The translations under genes and the position numbers were made by a program. The notes under the pieces were generated by a model. That model did not search any database, was not told the DNA's origin, and was given only the letters and a program-made list of their open reading frames with translations. From Paracoccaceae bacterium (GTDB taxonomy: Bacteria > Pseudomonadota > Alphaproteobacteria > Rhodobacterales > Rhodobacteraceae), in contig JANQRE010000001.1 in assembly GCA_028284705.1 (NCBI GenBank), forward strand, positions 62,001-126,000: a stretch of DNA of 64,000 bases, in the 5' to 3' direction. Positions 10,254-18,445 of the stretch are shown here, in pieces (positions within the stretch are counted from its first letter, which is position 1; each line of letters opens with the position of its first letter).

Positions 10254-10430
10254 GTGCAAAACCGTCGCTACAGCGAAGCGCCCAACTACACTCAAGCCTT
10301 TCTTTGGATGGCGGGCCTGTCGCTTTTCATTGTTCTTTTCGCACTCTGGGCGGCCTTTGGATATGTCGTCTCGTTGATTTCCGGCTACGGGTTGCATCTG
10401 CTGATCGGACGCCTGCCAAAGCGCTCTTGA
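10254..10430 (+). CDS. Small single-TM membrane protein (58 aa, GTG start)
   Basis: GTG at 10254 preceded by GGAGG; reads (M)QNRRYSEAPNYTQAFLWMAGLSLFIVLFALWAAFGYVVSLISGYGLHLLIGRLPKRS*; missed by the track. Confidence 0.65.
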   Translation: MQNRRYSEAPNYTQAFLWMAGLSLFIVLFALWAAFGYVVSLISGYGLHLLIGRLPKRS

Positions 10431-10509
10431 TCGAAAATTGGGGTTAACGCGCGCGCCTCGCGAACCCCCCTGTTCTCCATCTGATCAAAACCACCAAAAC
10501 CCTGCGGGA

Positions 10510-11712
10510 TCATTCCGCGCACATCTTGGCCGCAGCCGCGACCCCACCGGGCCCGTGGGGAATGTCCAAAGCCTGCAAACCCGCCTCAATGCTGCCAAGT
10601 GTGCCGAGCAGCATATGCGCATTGAGATGTCCCATATGTCCGACCCGGAAAAAGCCATCCGCTGCCGGATCGTCAGGCGTTGCCATTCCAAGACCGATCC
10701 CGAGCGTGACCCCTGCGCGCTCGGTCAGCCAGTTGCGCAACTGCGTCCCGAAGGGTGCGCCGATGCGCACGGATGTCACCGCATTGGAGCGATGCGCCGG
10801 ATCGGACACGTTCAGCTCAATCGGACCCTCTGCGCCCCAGGCGTCAAACGCCGCCCAGACGGCGCGGGCCAGTTGCGCGTGACGCGCCCAGATTGTCTCC
10901 ATCCCCTCTTCATGGACCATCATGTCGAGCGCCGTGCGCAGGCCATAGAGATGGTGGGTCGGCGCGGTGCCACACCAATATTGGTAATATTGCTCGGGAT
11001 GCGCCCGCGGCACCCAATCCCAATAGCTGGAGACGCGCTCGACCTTCTGGCGTGCGACCGCCGCTTTATCGTTGAAATACACAAAACACATGCCTGGCGG
11101 GGTCATCAGCCCCTTCTGTGAACCCGCAATCACCACATCGACACCCCATGCATCCATCTGCATCTCATCGCAGCCCAGACAGGCAATGGAATCCACCAAA
11201 AGAAGCGCCGGATGCTCAACCGCATTCAGGACCTGACGCAGGGCTTGAATGTCATTTTTGACCGAGGTTGCGGTGTCCACCTGGACGGCCAGTATCGCCT
11301 TGATCTCATGCGCTTTGTCGGCGCGCAAAGTGGTTTCGACCGCGTCGAGATCAATCGGCGAGCGTTTCCCGAAATCGAGAAGCTGCGGCTCGATCCCAAG
11401 CCGCGCGGCCATATCCGCCCAGCCATGGCTGAACATACCGGTTACCGGAACCAGGACCTTATCGCCGGGGTTTAGAACATTGACGAGAGAGGCTTCCCAG
11501 GCCGCATGACCATTGCCGATATACATCGCGACATGGCCCTCGGTACGGGCCACTGCCTTCAAATCCGGCACCAGCCCCGCGGTCATATCGATCAGCTCGC
11601 CGGTATAGATGTTCGGCGCCGGGCGATGCATGGCCTGGAGCACGCGATCCGGCATGATCGAGGGGCCGGGGATCGCAAGCGTGTGGCGTCCATTGGCGAG
11701 GGTCATGAGCAC
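10510..11712 (-). CDS. Class V aminotransferase, serine/alanine/aspartate-glyoxylate aminotransferase family
   Basis: IPGPSIMPDRVLQAMHRPAPNIYTGE...VDSIACLGCDEMQMDAWGVDVVIAGSQKGLMTPPGM (PLP-Lys SQKGLM). Confidence 0.9.
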   Translation of the reverse strand: MLMTLANGRHTLAIPGPSIMPDRVLQAMHRPAPNIYTGELIDMTAGLVPDLKAVARTEGHVAMYIGNGHAAWEASLVNVLNPGDKVLVPVTGMFSHGWADMAARLGIEPQLLDFGKRSPIDLDAVETTLRADKAHEIKAILAVQVDTATSVKNDIQALRQVLNAVEHPALLLVDSIACLGCDEMQMDAWGVDVVIAGSQKGLMTPPGMCFVYFNDKAAVARQKVERVSSYWDWVPRAHPEQYYQYWCGTAPTHHLYGLRTALDMMVHEEGMETIWARHAQLARAVWAAFDAWGAEGPIELNVSDPAHRSNAVTSVRIGAPFGTQLRNWLTERAGVTLGIGLGMATPDDPAADGFFRVGHMGHLNAHMLLGTLGSIEAGLQALDIPHGPGGVAAAAKMCAE

Positions 11713-11788
11713 TGTCCTTCTGCGCTGATCCGACCAGAGTTAGGCCGCCGCACAGATCGGGTCAATCGTCGGCCTGTGATGAGGTGCA

Positions 11789-12472
11789 TCACCGTTTCTG
11801 ATAGCTCTGTGCGAGCACCACGGGATCAGTTCCTGCGAGGTATCGGGTCAGGGTCAGGAGATTCCGCGCGCCTCGCCGCAACCAACCCTCCCGCAGGTAT
11901 TTCTCCGCCCCCGTCATGGCGGTGGCGTCCAGCACGCGCAGCCGACCTTTCAGAGCGCGCGCAATCGCGACGTCTTCCATAAGCGGCTGGTCAGGATAGC
12001 CGCCAACCTCCTCATAAAGCGCGCGCGAGATCAGCAGCCCCTGATCTCCATAGGGCAGATCGAAGAGCCGCGTGCGGGCATTCGCCCAATACGCCACCAG
12101 CCGTGCCGCGAGACCTCGCGCGCGGAAACGCAATGTGAAAACCGCTGCCGTTTCAGCGCTTTGCATGTGATGGGCCACAGCACTGGCCCAGTCTTCGTGC
12201 AGATGCGTATCGGCATGCAGGAACAGAAACCACTCCGCCTTGGCCAGATCAGCACCGACAGCCAATTGCCCACCACGGCTAGGTTCTGTGGTCAACATTT
12301 CCGCACCAGCGGCCTCGGCCATCTGCCGCGTGTCATCCTCCGATCCACCATCGACAACAATCACCTCGCGAATGATCCCAACCTCAACGCCCGGCAGCAG
12401 CGCATCGAGGGTCGGCGGCAACTCGCCCGCAGCATTCAGGGTCGGAATAATGATCGAAACGCGCGGAGCCAC
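11789..12472 (-). CDS. Family 2 glycosyltransferase
   Basis: VSIIIPTLNAAGELPPTLDAL...EVIVVDGGSEDDT...FLFLHADTHLHEDW. Confidence 0.88.
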   Translation of the reverse strand: MAPRVSIIIPTLNAAGELPPTLDALLPGVEVGIIREVIVVDGGSEDDTRQMAEAAGAEMLTTEPSRGGQLAVGADLAKAEWFLFLHADTHLHEDWASAVAHHMQSAETAAVFTLRFRARGLAARLVAYWANARTRLFDLPYGDQGLLISRALYEEVGGYPDQPLMEDVAIARALKGRLRVLDATAMTGAEKYLREGWLRRGARNLLTLTRYLAGTDPVVLAQSYQKR

Positions 12473-12529
12473 GGGGCAAACTCACATCTGTTCTGTTCGC
12501 GCCGAAACACCTATATCAGACGGAATCGT

Positions 12530-13297
12530 ATGACGAGTGCTTCCATCATGACCCAGCCCCGCACCATTCTGAAAGTCACCGGCAGTGATCGCATCGAGTT
12601 CCTGCAGGGGCTAATCACCAACGATATGGAGCGCTTGAGCTCCGGTCCGATTTACGCGGCTTTACTGACGCCGCAGGGGAAGTACCTATCCGATTTCTTT
12701 GTCTTGAACGATCCGACCGATCACAAGGCGATACTTATCGACACCCATGCCGATCTTGCGCCCGGTCTTTTCAAACGCCTGTCCTTCTTCAGACTGCGCG
12801 CCGATGTGACGATTGAGGAAAGCCCGCTCAAGGTGTTGCGCGGGACGGGCGAGATGCCGAAAGGTGCGGTGCGCGACCCCCGCCACAGCGATCTTGGCTG
12901 GCGTCTTTATGGCGAGACTGAGGGTCAGGATGAAACGGACTACGATTCCATTCGGGTGAAACACAATATCCCGGAGGCATTCTCCGAACTTATCCCGGAT
13001 GAGACCTATATTCTCGAAGCCGGGTTTGAGCGCATCCATGGCGTTGATTTCAAGAAGGGATGTTACGTCGGGCAGGAGGTCACGGCGCGGATGAAGCACA
13101 AGACCGAACTTCGCAAGGGTTTTGTGCGGGTTGCGCTTCTGGGTCCGGTTTGTCCTGGGACCGAAATCCTGGCCGCAGGTCGCGCGGCGGGCAAGATATG
13201 CACAGTGGCTGGCAAGGAGGCGATTGCGTATTTGCGTCTCGACCGGGCCAAAAATGACCTCAGCGCTGGCGATACGATTGTGGTCTATCCTGCTTGA
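12530..13297 (+). CDS. ygfZ: Folate-binding protein YgfZ/GcvT-like
   Basis: FLQGLITNDM...KGCYVGQEVTARMKHKTELRKG (K-G-C-Y-x-G-Q-E signature). Confidence 0.92.
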   Translation: MTSASIMTQPRTILKVTGSDRIEFLQGLITNDMERLSSGPIYAALLTPQGKYLSDFFVLNDPTDHKAILIDTHADLAPGLFKRLSFFRLRADVTIEESPLKVLRGTGEMPKGAVRDPRHSDLGWRLYGETEGQDETDYDSIRVKHNIPEAFSELIPDETYILEAGFERIHGVDFKKGCYVGQEVTARMKHKTELRKGFVRVALLGPVCPGTEILAAGRAAGKICTVAGKEAIAYLRLDRAKNDLSAGDTIVVYPA

Positions 13298-13565
13298 GTC
13301 GGCAGAAGTACCCCGCGTTTCTTACGTTCAGGTGGCTCGGCATTCACATGTGCGGCGGCCCGATATGCGCCCCAACATTCACAATTTCTCCTTAAGTTTT
13401 AGGCCTGAGTAGGATTCTATTCACCAAGCCTTCTCACAACACCAGGGCCCCCTCAGTCATCCCGCAAGCCCGCGATCCTCCGCGGCAATCCTGCGCAAGG
13501 CACCGGCTCCCTTGCGACTCCCCTGATCCCGCGTTACCCCAGAGACAAGCCAGACAGGACGCGCC

Positions 13566-14414
13566 ATGACCGACGACCCAAAGACACTTGTCTCCACCGA
13601 ATGGTTGGCAAACCACCTCTCCGACCCCGATCTGCGCGTGCTCGACGCCTCCTGGTATCTGCCGGATATGGGCCGGGACGGGCGGGCGGAATATGACCGG
13701 GGACACATCCCCGGCGCACGCTTCTTCGATATCGACGAAATATCCGACACGCGTTCCGCCCTGCCGCATATGGCTCCGCCGGTGGAGAAATTCATGTCGC
13801 GGATGCGCGCCATGGGGGTGGGCGACGGCCATCAGGTGGTGGTCTATGATGGCCACGGTATATTCTCTGCCGCGCGCGTCTGGTGGCTCTTCCGACTGAT
13901 GGGCAAGACGGATGTCGCGGTGCTCGATGGTGGCTATCCGAAATGGATCGCAGAGGGGCGTCCGACCGAGGATCTGCCCCCGGTGCTGAAAGAGCGCCAC
14001 ATCACCGTGCAGCGCCAGGCACATATGGTGCGGGACGTGACACAAGTGGCCGCCGCCTCAAAACTTGGCGATCACACGATCCTGGATGCCCGCGGCCCTG
14101 GCCGGTTCAAGGGCGAGGAACCTGAACCGCGCGAAGGCATGCGGGCGGGGCACATCCCCGGCTCCACCAATGTGCATTACGCCACACTTCTGAACGAAGA
14201 TGGCACAATGAAATCCCCCGAAGCCCTGCGCACACAGTTCGAGGTGGCAGGCGCCGACCTCACCAAACCGGTGATCACCACCTGCGGGTCCGGAGTCACC
14301 GCCGCGATCATCTCGCTGGCGCTGGCGCGGATCGGACATGACAACAACTCGCTCTATGACGGCTCCTGGGCCGAATGGGGCAAATTTGACCAACTGGCAG
14401 TGGAGACTGGCTGA
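13566..14414 (+). CDS. sseA: Sulfurtransferase, 3-mercaptopyruvate sulfurtransferase family
   Basis: Two rhodanese domains; STEWLANHLSDPDLRVLDASWYLP, HIPGARFFDIDEISD, TTCGSGVTAAI active-site loop. Confidence 0.92.
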   Translation: MTDDPKTLVSTEWLANHLSDPDLRVLDASWYLPDMGRDGRAEYDRGHIPGARFFDIDEISDTRSALPHMAPPVEKFMSRMRAMGVGDGHQVVVYDGHGIFSAARVWWLFRLMGKTDVAVLDGGYPKWIAEGRPTEDLPPVLKERHITVQRQAHMVRDVTQVAAASKLGDHTILDARGPGRFKGEEPEPREGMRAGHIPGSTNVHYATLLNEDGTMKSPEALRTQFEVAGADLTKPVITTCGSGVTAAIISLALARIGHDNNSLYDGSWAEWGKFDQLAVETG

Positions 14415-15598
14415 TGCTTGAGAAACTGGAACAACCGGCCCCCGACAAGATCATCCAGCTGATGGGGATGTTCAAAGCGGATGCGCGCGAGAACAAGGTC
14501 GATCTGGGCGTTGGCGTCTACAAGAATGCCGAAGGTCACACGCCGATCATGCGCGCGGTGAAAGAGGCCGAGCAGCAGCTTTGGCATGCGGAAACCACGA
14601 AGGTCTATACCGGGCTGGCTGGCGACGCGGGCTTTCACGACGTGATGATCGACCTGATCCTCGGCAATTCCGTCACCCGCGATCAGGTCGCCGCTGCGGC
14701 CACGCCGGGTGGCACGGGTGCTGTGCGCAATGCGCTTGAGATGATCAAGATGGCAAGCCCCGACGCCACGGTCTGGATCAGCAACCCGACCTGGCCGAAC
14801 CACCCGGCCATCATCAAATATGTCGGCCTCAACATGGCTGAATATCGCTATATCGATCTCGCCACCCGCACGGTCGACTTCGGCGGCATGATGGAGGATT
14901 TGAGTGGCGCAAAACCGGGTGATGTGGTGCTGCTGCATGGCTGCTGTCACAACCCGACCGGAGCCAATCTGTCCCATGCGCAATGGCAGGAAGTGGCGGA
15001 TCTGCTGACTGCCAAAGGCCTGATCCCCTTCGTGGATATCGCCTATCAGGGCTTCGGGGATGGGTTGGAGGCGGACGCGTTCGGCGTGCGGCATCTTGCG
15101 AAAACCCAACCCAACCTCGTCATCGCGGCGAGTTGCTCAAAGAATTTCGGCATCTATCGCGAGCGCACCGGGCTTCTATTGGCCATCTCGCAGAACGCTA
15201 AACAGACCGGCGCCGTGCAGGCCAATCTCGCCGCGATCAACCGGCTGAACTACTCTTTCCCGCCCGATCACGGGGCGCGGCTGGTGACGATGGTCCTGAA
15301 CGATCCCGCCTTGCGCGCCGATTGGGAGGCGGAGCTGGAAGAGGTGCGCTCAGGAATGCTCACACTGCGCCAATCCCTCGCCGATGCCTTGCGCAAACGC
15401 ACCAATTCCGACCGGTTCGATTTCCTTGCCGAGCATCGCGGCATGTTCTCACGCCTTGGCGCGACGCCGGAACAGGTGGCCGAGATGCGCGAGACCCACG
15501 CGATCTACATGATCGGTGACAGTCGGATGAATATCGCGGGCCTTAACCAGGCGACGATCCCGCTTCTGGCCGATGCGATTGTGGCGGTCGGGGTTTAG
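14414..15598 (+). CDS. Aromatic amino acid aminotransferase (AspC/TyrB family)
   Basis: DLGVGVYKNAEGHTPIMRAVKEAE...HGCCHNPTGANLS...ASCSKNFGIYRERTG. Confidence 0.93.
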   Translation: MLEKLEQPAPDKIIQLMGMFKADARENKVDLGVGVYKNAEGHTPIMRAVKEAEQQLWHAETTKVYTGLAGDAGFHDVMIDLILGNSVTRDQVAAAATPGGTGAVRNALEMIKMASPDATVWISNPTWPNHPAIIKYVGLNMAEYRYIDLATRTVDFGGMMEDLSGAKPGDVVLLHGCCHNPTGANLSHAQWQEVADLLTAKGLIPFVDIAYQGFGDGLEADAFGVRHLAKTQPNLVIAASCSKNFGIYRERTGLLLAISQNAKQTGAVQANLAAINRLNYSFPPDHGARLVTMVLNDPALRADWEAELEEVRSGMLTLRQSLADALRKRTNSDRFDFLAEHRGMFSRLGATPEQVAEMRETHAIYMIGDSRMNIAGLNQATIPLLADAIVAVGV

Positions 15599-15702
15599 AG
15601 CAGAAATCGGTAAATCTGCATCACCTAACGCTACCTGAAATCAAGGATTTCAACGCGTTACGCGATGCATCATTTCGCAGATTGAACCAATTTCGCTCTA
15701 AA
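15594..15702. repeat. 109-bp long imperfect hairpin / MITE-like element between convergent genes
   Basis: TTTAGAGCAGAAATCGGTAAATCTGC...GCAGATTGAACCAATTTCGCTCTAAA outer arms, with inner complementarity TGCATCACCTAACGC...GCGTTACGCGATGCA and GAAATC-AAG-GATTTC at the tip. Confidence 0.8.
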
Positions 15703-15901
15703 CGAACCCCAGTTTCCGCAGCGCCCGGGAGGCTTTGTCCCGCCGCTCGGGATCGTTTGACAGCACATCCTTGTTCAGCTGTTGTACGGTAAGATGTAGG
15801 GTCTTCTTCGCGACGCGGTCACTCACAAAGTTCGGCGCTTCTTCGTCGCTCAGCCCGAGGATCACATCCGAGCTGACGCCCGCAACGTCAAAAGAGTCCA
15901 T
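15698..15901 (-). CDS. Small conserved-looking hypothetical protein (~67 aa)
   Basis: MDSFDVAGVSSDVILGLSDEEAPNFVSDRVAKKTLHLTVQQLNKDVLSNDPERRDKASRALRKLGFV; protein-like composition; N-terminal part of the track ORF looks spurious. Confidence 0.55.
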   Translation of the reverse strand: MDSFDVAGVSSDVILGLSDEEAPNFVSDRVAKKTLHLTVQQLNKDVLSNDPERRDKASRALRKLGFV

Positions 15902-15975
15902 CATCTTCCCCCAATCCGGTCCCCGCGATTCGCAGGCAGAGTGTAACGTGCCGCGGCGCAGAATCCCTGATTTTC

Positions 15976-15984
15976 TTATCCACA
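15976..15984 (+). promoter_or_regulatory. Consensus DnaA box TTATCCACA
   Basis: Exact 9-mer match to the DnaA-box consensus. Confidence 0.5.
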
Positions 15985-16143
15985 GGGTTACACACAAATC
16001 CCGCGCATCGGAGACCAAACCTGGTGAGGCCCTCGGTCGGCTCCAATGAGCGCCCTCTTGTCAGCCGTTTCGGAATGCCGTAGGCAGCGCCTCGCCCCTT
16101 GAGGGCCAAGTCTCCGACCACCTTGTCAAAACGGAACAGACCC

Positions 16144-16791
16144 ATGACACGCATTCTTCCCGGCATTCTTGCCATGGCGACCATTGTCGTCGCCTCCAAC
16201 ATCCTCGTGCAGTTCTTCGTCGGCGACTGGCTGACCTGGGGCGCCTTCACCTATCCCTTCGCGTTCCTAGTGACCGACATCATGAACCGCGTCTACGGGG
16301 TCGCTGCGGCGCGCAAGGTGGTGTTTGCCGGCTTCATCGTCGGGATCATCTGTTCGCTCATTGGCACGCAGGTGATGATCGATCTGGCGCCGGATTTCTC
16401 CGCGCCTGCAGTGACCTTGCGCATCGCCATCGGCTCGGGCACGGCGTTCCTGATCGCGCAATTGGTGGATGTGGCGATCTTCGACCGGCTGCGGGAGGGC
16501 TCCTGGTGGCGCGCGCCTCTGGCCTCGACGCTGATCGGATCGACGCTGGACACCACGCTCTTCTTCTTCATCGCCTTCTCTGGCGCGGCCAGCGCGGTGC
16601 TTGGCACCGACCACAACACAGAGTTCTTCAACGAGGTCGTCGCCACGCCCTTTGGCACCGATCTGACCCGCTGGATCGGCACCGCAGGCGTCGATTGGTG
16701 CGTGAAGGTTGGCATCGCGCTCATCGCTTTGATCCCCTTCCGTGTGATCGTCACGAAACTTTCACACGGGAAAGCTGCAAAAATGTCTTGA
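16144..16791 (+). CDS. yhhQ: Queuosine precursor transporter (YhhQ/QPTR, VUT family)
   Basis: NILVQFFVGDWLTWGAFTYPFAFLVTDIMNRVYG...RIAIGSGTAFLIAQLVDVAIFDRLR...STLIGSTLDTTLFF. Confidence 0.92.
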   Translation: MTRILPGILAMATIVVASNILVQFFVGDWLTWGAFTYPFAFLVTDIMNRVYGVAAARKVVFAGFIVGIICSLIGTQVMIDLAPDFSAPAVTLRIAIGSGTAFLIAQLVDVAIFDRLREGSWWRAPLASTLIGSTLDTTLFFFIAFSGAASAVLGTDHNTEFFNEVVATPFGTDLTRWIGTAGVDWCVKVGIALIALIPFRVIVTKLSHGKAAKMS

Positions 16792-16792
16792 G

Positions 16793-16801
16793 TTATCCAC
16801 A
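16793..16801 (+). promoter_or_regulatory. Consensus DnaA box TTATCCACA
   Basis: Exact 9-mer starting just after the yhhQ stop codon. Confidence 0.5.
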
Positions 16802-16834
16802 AGATGTGGCACGTTCCTAAACAACAGCAACCAA

Positions 16835-17012
16835 AGAAAGGAGGTGTCCATGTCTAGAGTGATTTTGGAGAGAGGTGTCGAGCAAGGCTTGGAGGGACGC
16901 AGCTAGGGGCAGCCCCCTAACGTTTACCAACAGGTCGGGTCAGACCCACTTGACCCACCTCCTAAAGAAACTCGGAAGGGTCGCGGCGCTGTTTCGCGGC
17001 CCTTTCTCATTT
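16835..17012 (+). ncRNA. Candidate structured regulatory or small RNA with embedded 18-aa ORF
   Basis: AGAAAGGAGGTG extended SD (16835-16846); ORF MSRVILERGVEQGLEGRS (16850-16906); TAGGGG-CAGC-CCCCTA hairpin on the stop; anti-SD CACCTCCT (16956-16963) complementary to AGGAGGTG; terminator hairpin GGGTCGCG...CGCGGCCC followed by TTTCTCATTT. Confidence 0.5.
16978..17012 (+). terminator. Rho-independent terminator-like hairpin
   Basis: GGGTCGCG GCGCTGTTT CGCGGCCC then TTTCTCATTT. Confidence 0.65.
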
Positions 17013-17055
17013 GATGCCTTGAAGCGTCACCCCACGAGGCGGATCGCAAGGCCGG

Positions 17056-17859
17056 TCAGTCCGGCACCAACTCGTTGATTGTCTCGGTCACAGCGTCCGA
17101 AACCTCTTCGGCGGCCTCGGTCACTTCCTCCGTCACCACTTCGGTGATCTCGGTCACCATGTCGCCGATGGTCAGATCGGGATCGAAGGCGCCGTTCTCC
17201 AAAAATTCCATCGTCTGCGCCACGACGAGCGGCGCGTTCATCATGAAGGTATGGGTGACCGGCAATTCGATATGATCGGCCATCCCGTCCACATGGGTAC
17301 TTGCGACCGAAACCTTGCCGTCATCCGGCCCGGGAATGAGCGAGGAGTAAAACGGGTTCAGACTTTGCGTGCCAGCGATCACGCCCAGGTCAAACTGGAC
17401 CGGTCCCAGTGCCAGTGGCACGCTGTCCTCGCCGGTGCCCAGTTGCAGGCCCGCCGGTCCATTCACCCAGCGAAAGGCTTCGATGTCACCCAAGCGGTCC
17501 ACCAGTTCGGAGCCCTGATTGGGCGGGCCCAGCATCACGGTGCGTCCCATGCGGGGGATGTCATGTTCGGCCAGATAGGCCCTGAGCAGAATGCCGCCCA
17601 TGGAATGGGTCACGAAATGCACCGTCTCGCCCGGTCCGCATTGTCCCAAAGCGCCCGGGATCGTCGCCCAGGCCAGATCGTCCACGGTATCGCTGGTCGA
17701 GGGATAGCCCGGATTGACCGTGCGAAACCCCGCCGCCTCAAGGCTCTCTTCCATCACTGTCAGCGACAGCGACGAGCGCGCCAACCCATGCAGCAGCACC
17801 ACGCAATCGGCGGCGGCCACGCTGGGCATCAGCATCAATGCGGCAATCAGACGTTTCAT
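17056..17859 (-). CDS. Secreted alpha/beta hydrolase (lipase-like) with acidic C-terminal tail
   Basis: Signal peptide; [30 protein letters not shown] (GHSMGG-like nucleophile elbow); tail [34 protein letters not shown]. Confidence 0.85.
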   Translation of the reverse strand: MKRLIAALMLMPSVAAADCVVLLHGLARSSLSLTVMEESLEAAGFRTVNPGYPSTSDTVDDLAWATIPGALGQCGPGETVHFVTHSMGGILLRAYLAEHDIPRMGRTVMLGPPNQGSELVDRLGDIEAFRWVNGPAGLQLGTGEDSVPLALGPVQFDLGVIAGTQSLNPFYSSLIPGPDDGKVSVASTHVDGMADHIELPVTHTFMMNAPLVVAQTMEFLENGAFDPDLTIGDMVTEITEVVTEEVTEAAEEVSDAVTETINELVPD

Positions 17860-17921
17860 GGCGCACATATATACATTAGAGATGACGCTTTCATCACTGA
17901 CCCACATCAACCTTACGTCAC

Positions 17922-18371
17922 ATGTCCAAGCCTCCTCGTCTCGCCGTGCGCGCTGTAATCGTGAAAGATGCGCGCCTCCTGCTGGTCAACGCCTATGGCG
18001 GCGGCGTCTCGGACCTTTGGTGTGCGCCCGGCGGCGGGGTGGAGATCGGCACGTCCCTGCCCGACAATCTCACCCGCGAGGTGCATGAGGAAACCGGCCT
18101 GACCATCGCGGTCGGTGCGCCCTGTCTGGTGAACGAGTTCCACGACCCCGCTCACCGCTTCCATCAGGTCGAAATCTTCTTTCGCTGCGAGATCACCGGC
18201 GGTCATCTGACGGAGGAGTGGCGCGACCCGGAGGCCGTGGTCACGGAGCGCCGCTTCTTCTCCCCCGCCGAGTTGGAGACGATCAGATTGCGCCCAAAAA
18301 GCTTGCAAATGATCGCCTTCGACCCAAATTCAGCGCTACATTATGACCCGCTTGAACGCATTGTTAAGTAG
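17922..18371 (+). CDS. NUDIX hydrolase
   Basis: Nudix box [29 protein letters not shown]. Confidence 0.93.
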   Translation: MSKPPRLAVRAVIVKDARLLLVNAYGGGVSDLWCAPGGGVEIGTSLPDNLTREVHEETGLTIAVGAPCLVNEFHDPAHRFHQVEIFFRCEITGGHLTEEWRDPEAVVTERRFFSPAELETIRLRPKSLQMIAFDPNSALHYDPLERIVK

Positions 18372-18445
18372 CTCCTGTTGACAATCGCTTTGGCTCGACC
18401 ACATGTATCGCCGCCAGAGCAGGTTCCATTTTATCGAGGGTATTG

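Noticed and set aside
16875-17078. 67-aa ORF across the candidate RNA locus
   Set aside because: No RBS, overlaps the terminator hairpin; the 18-aa frame has the strong SD
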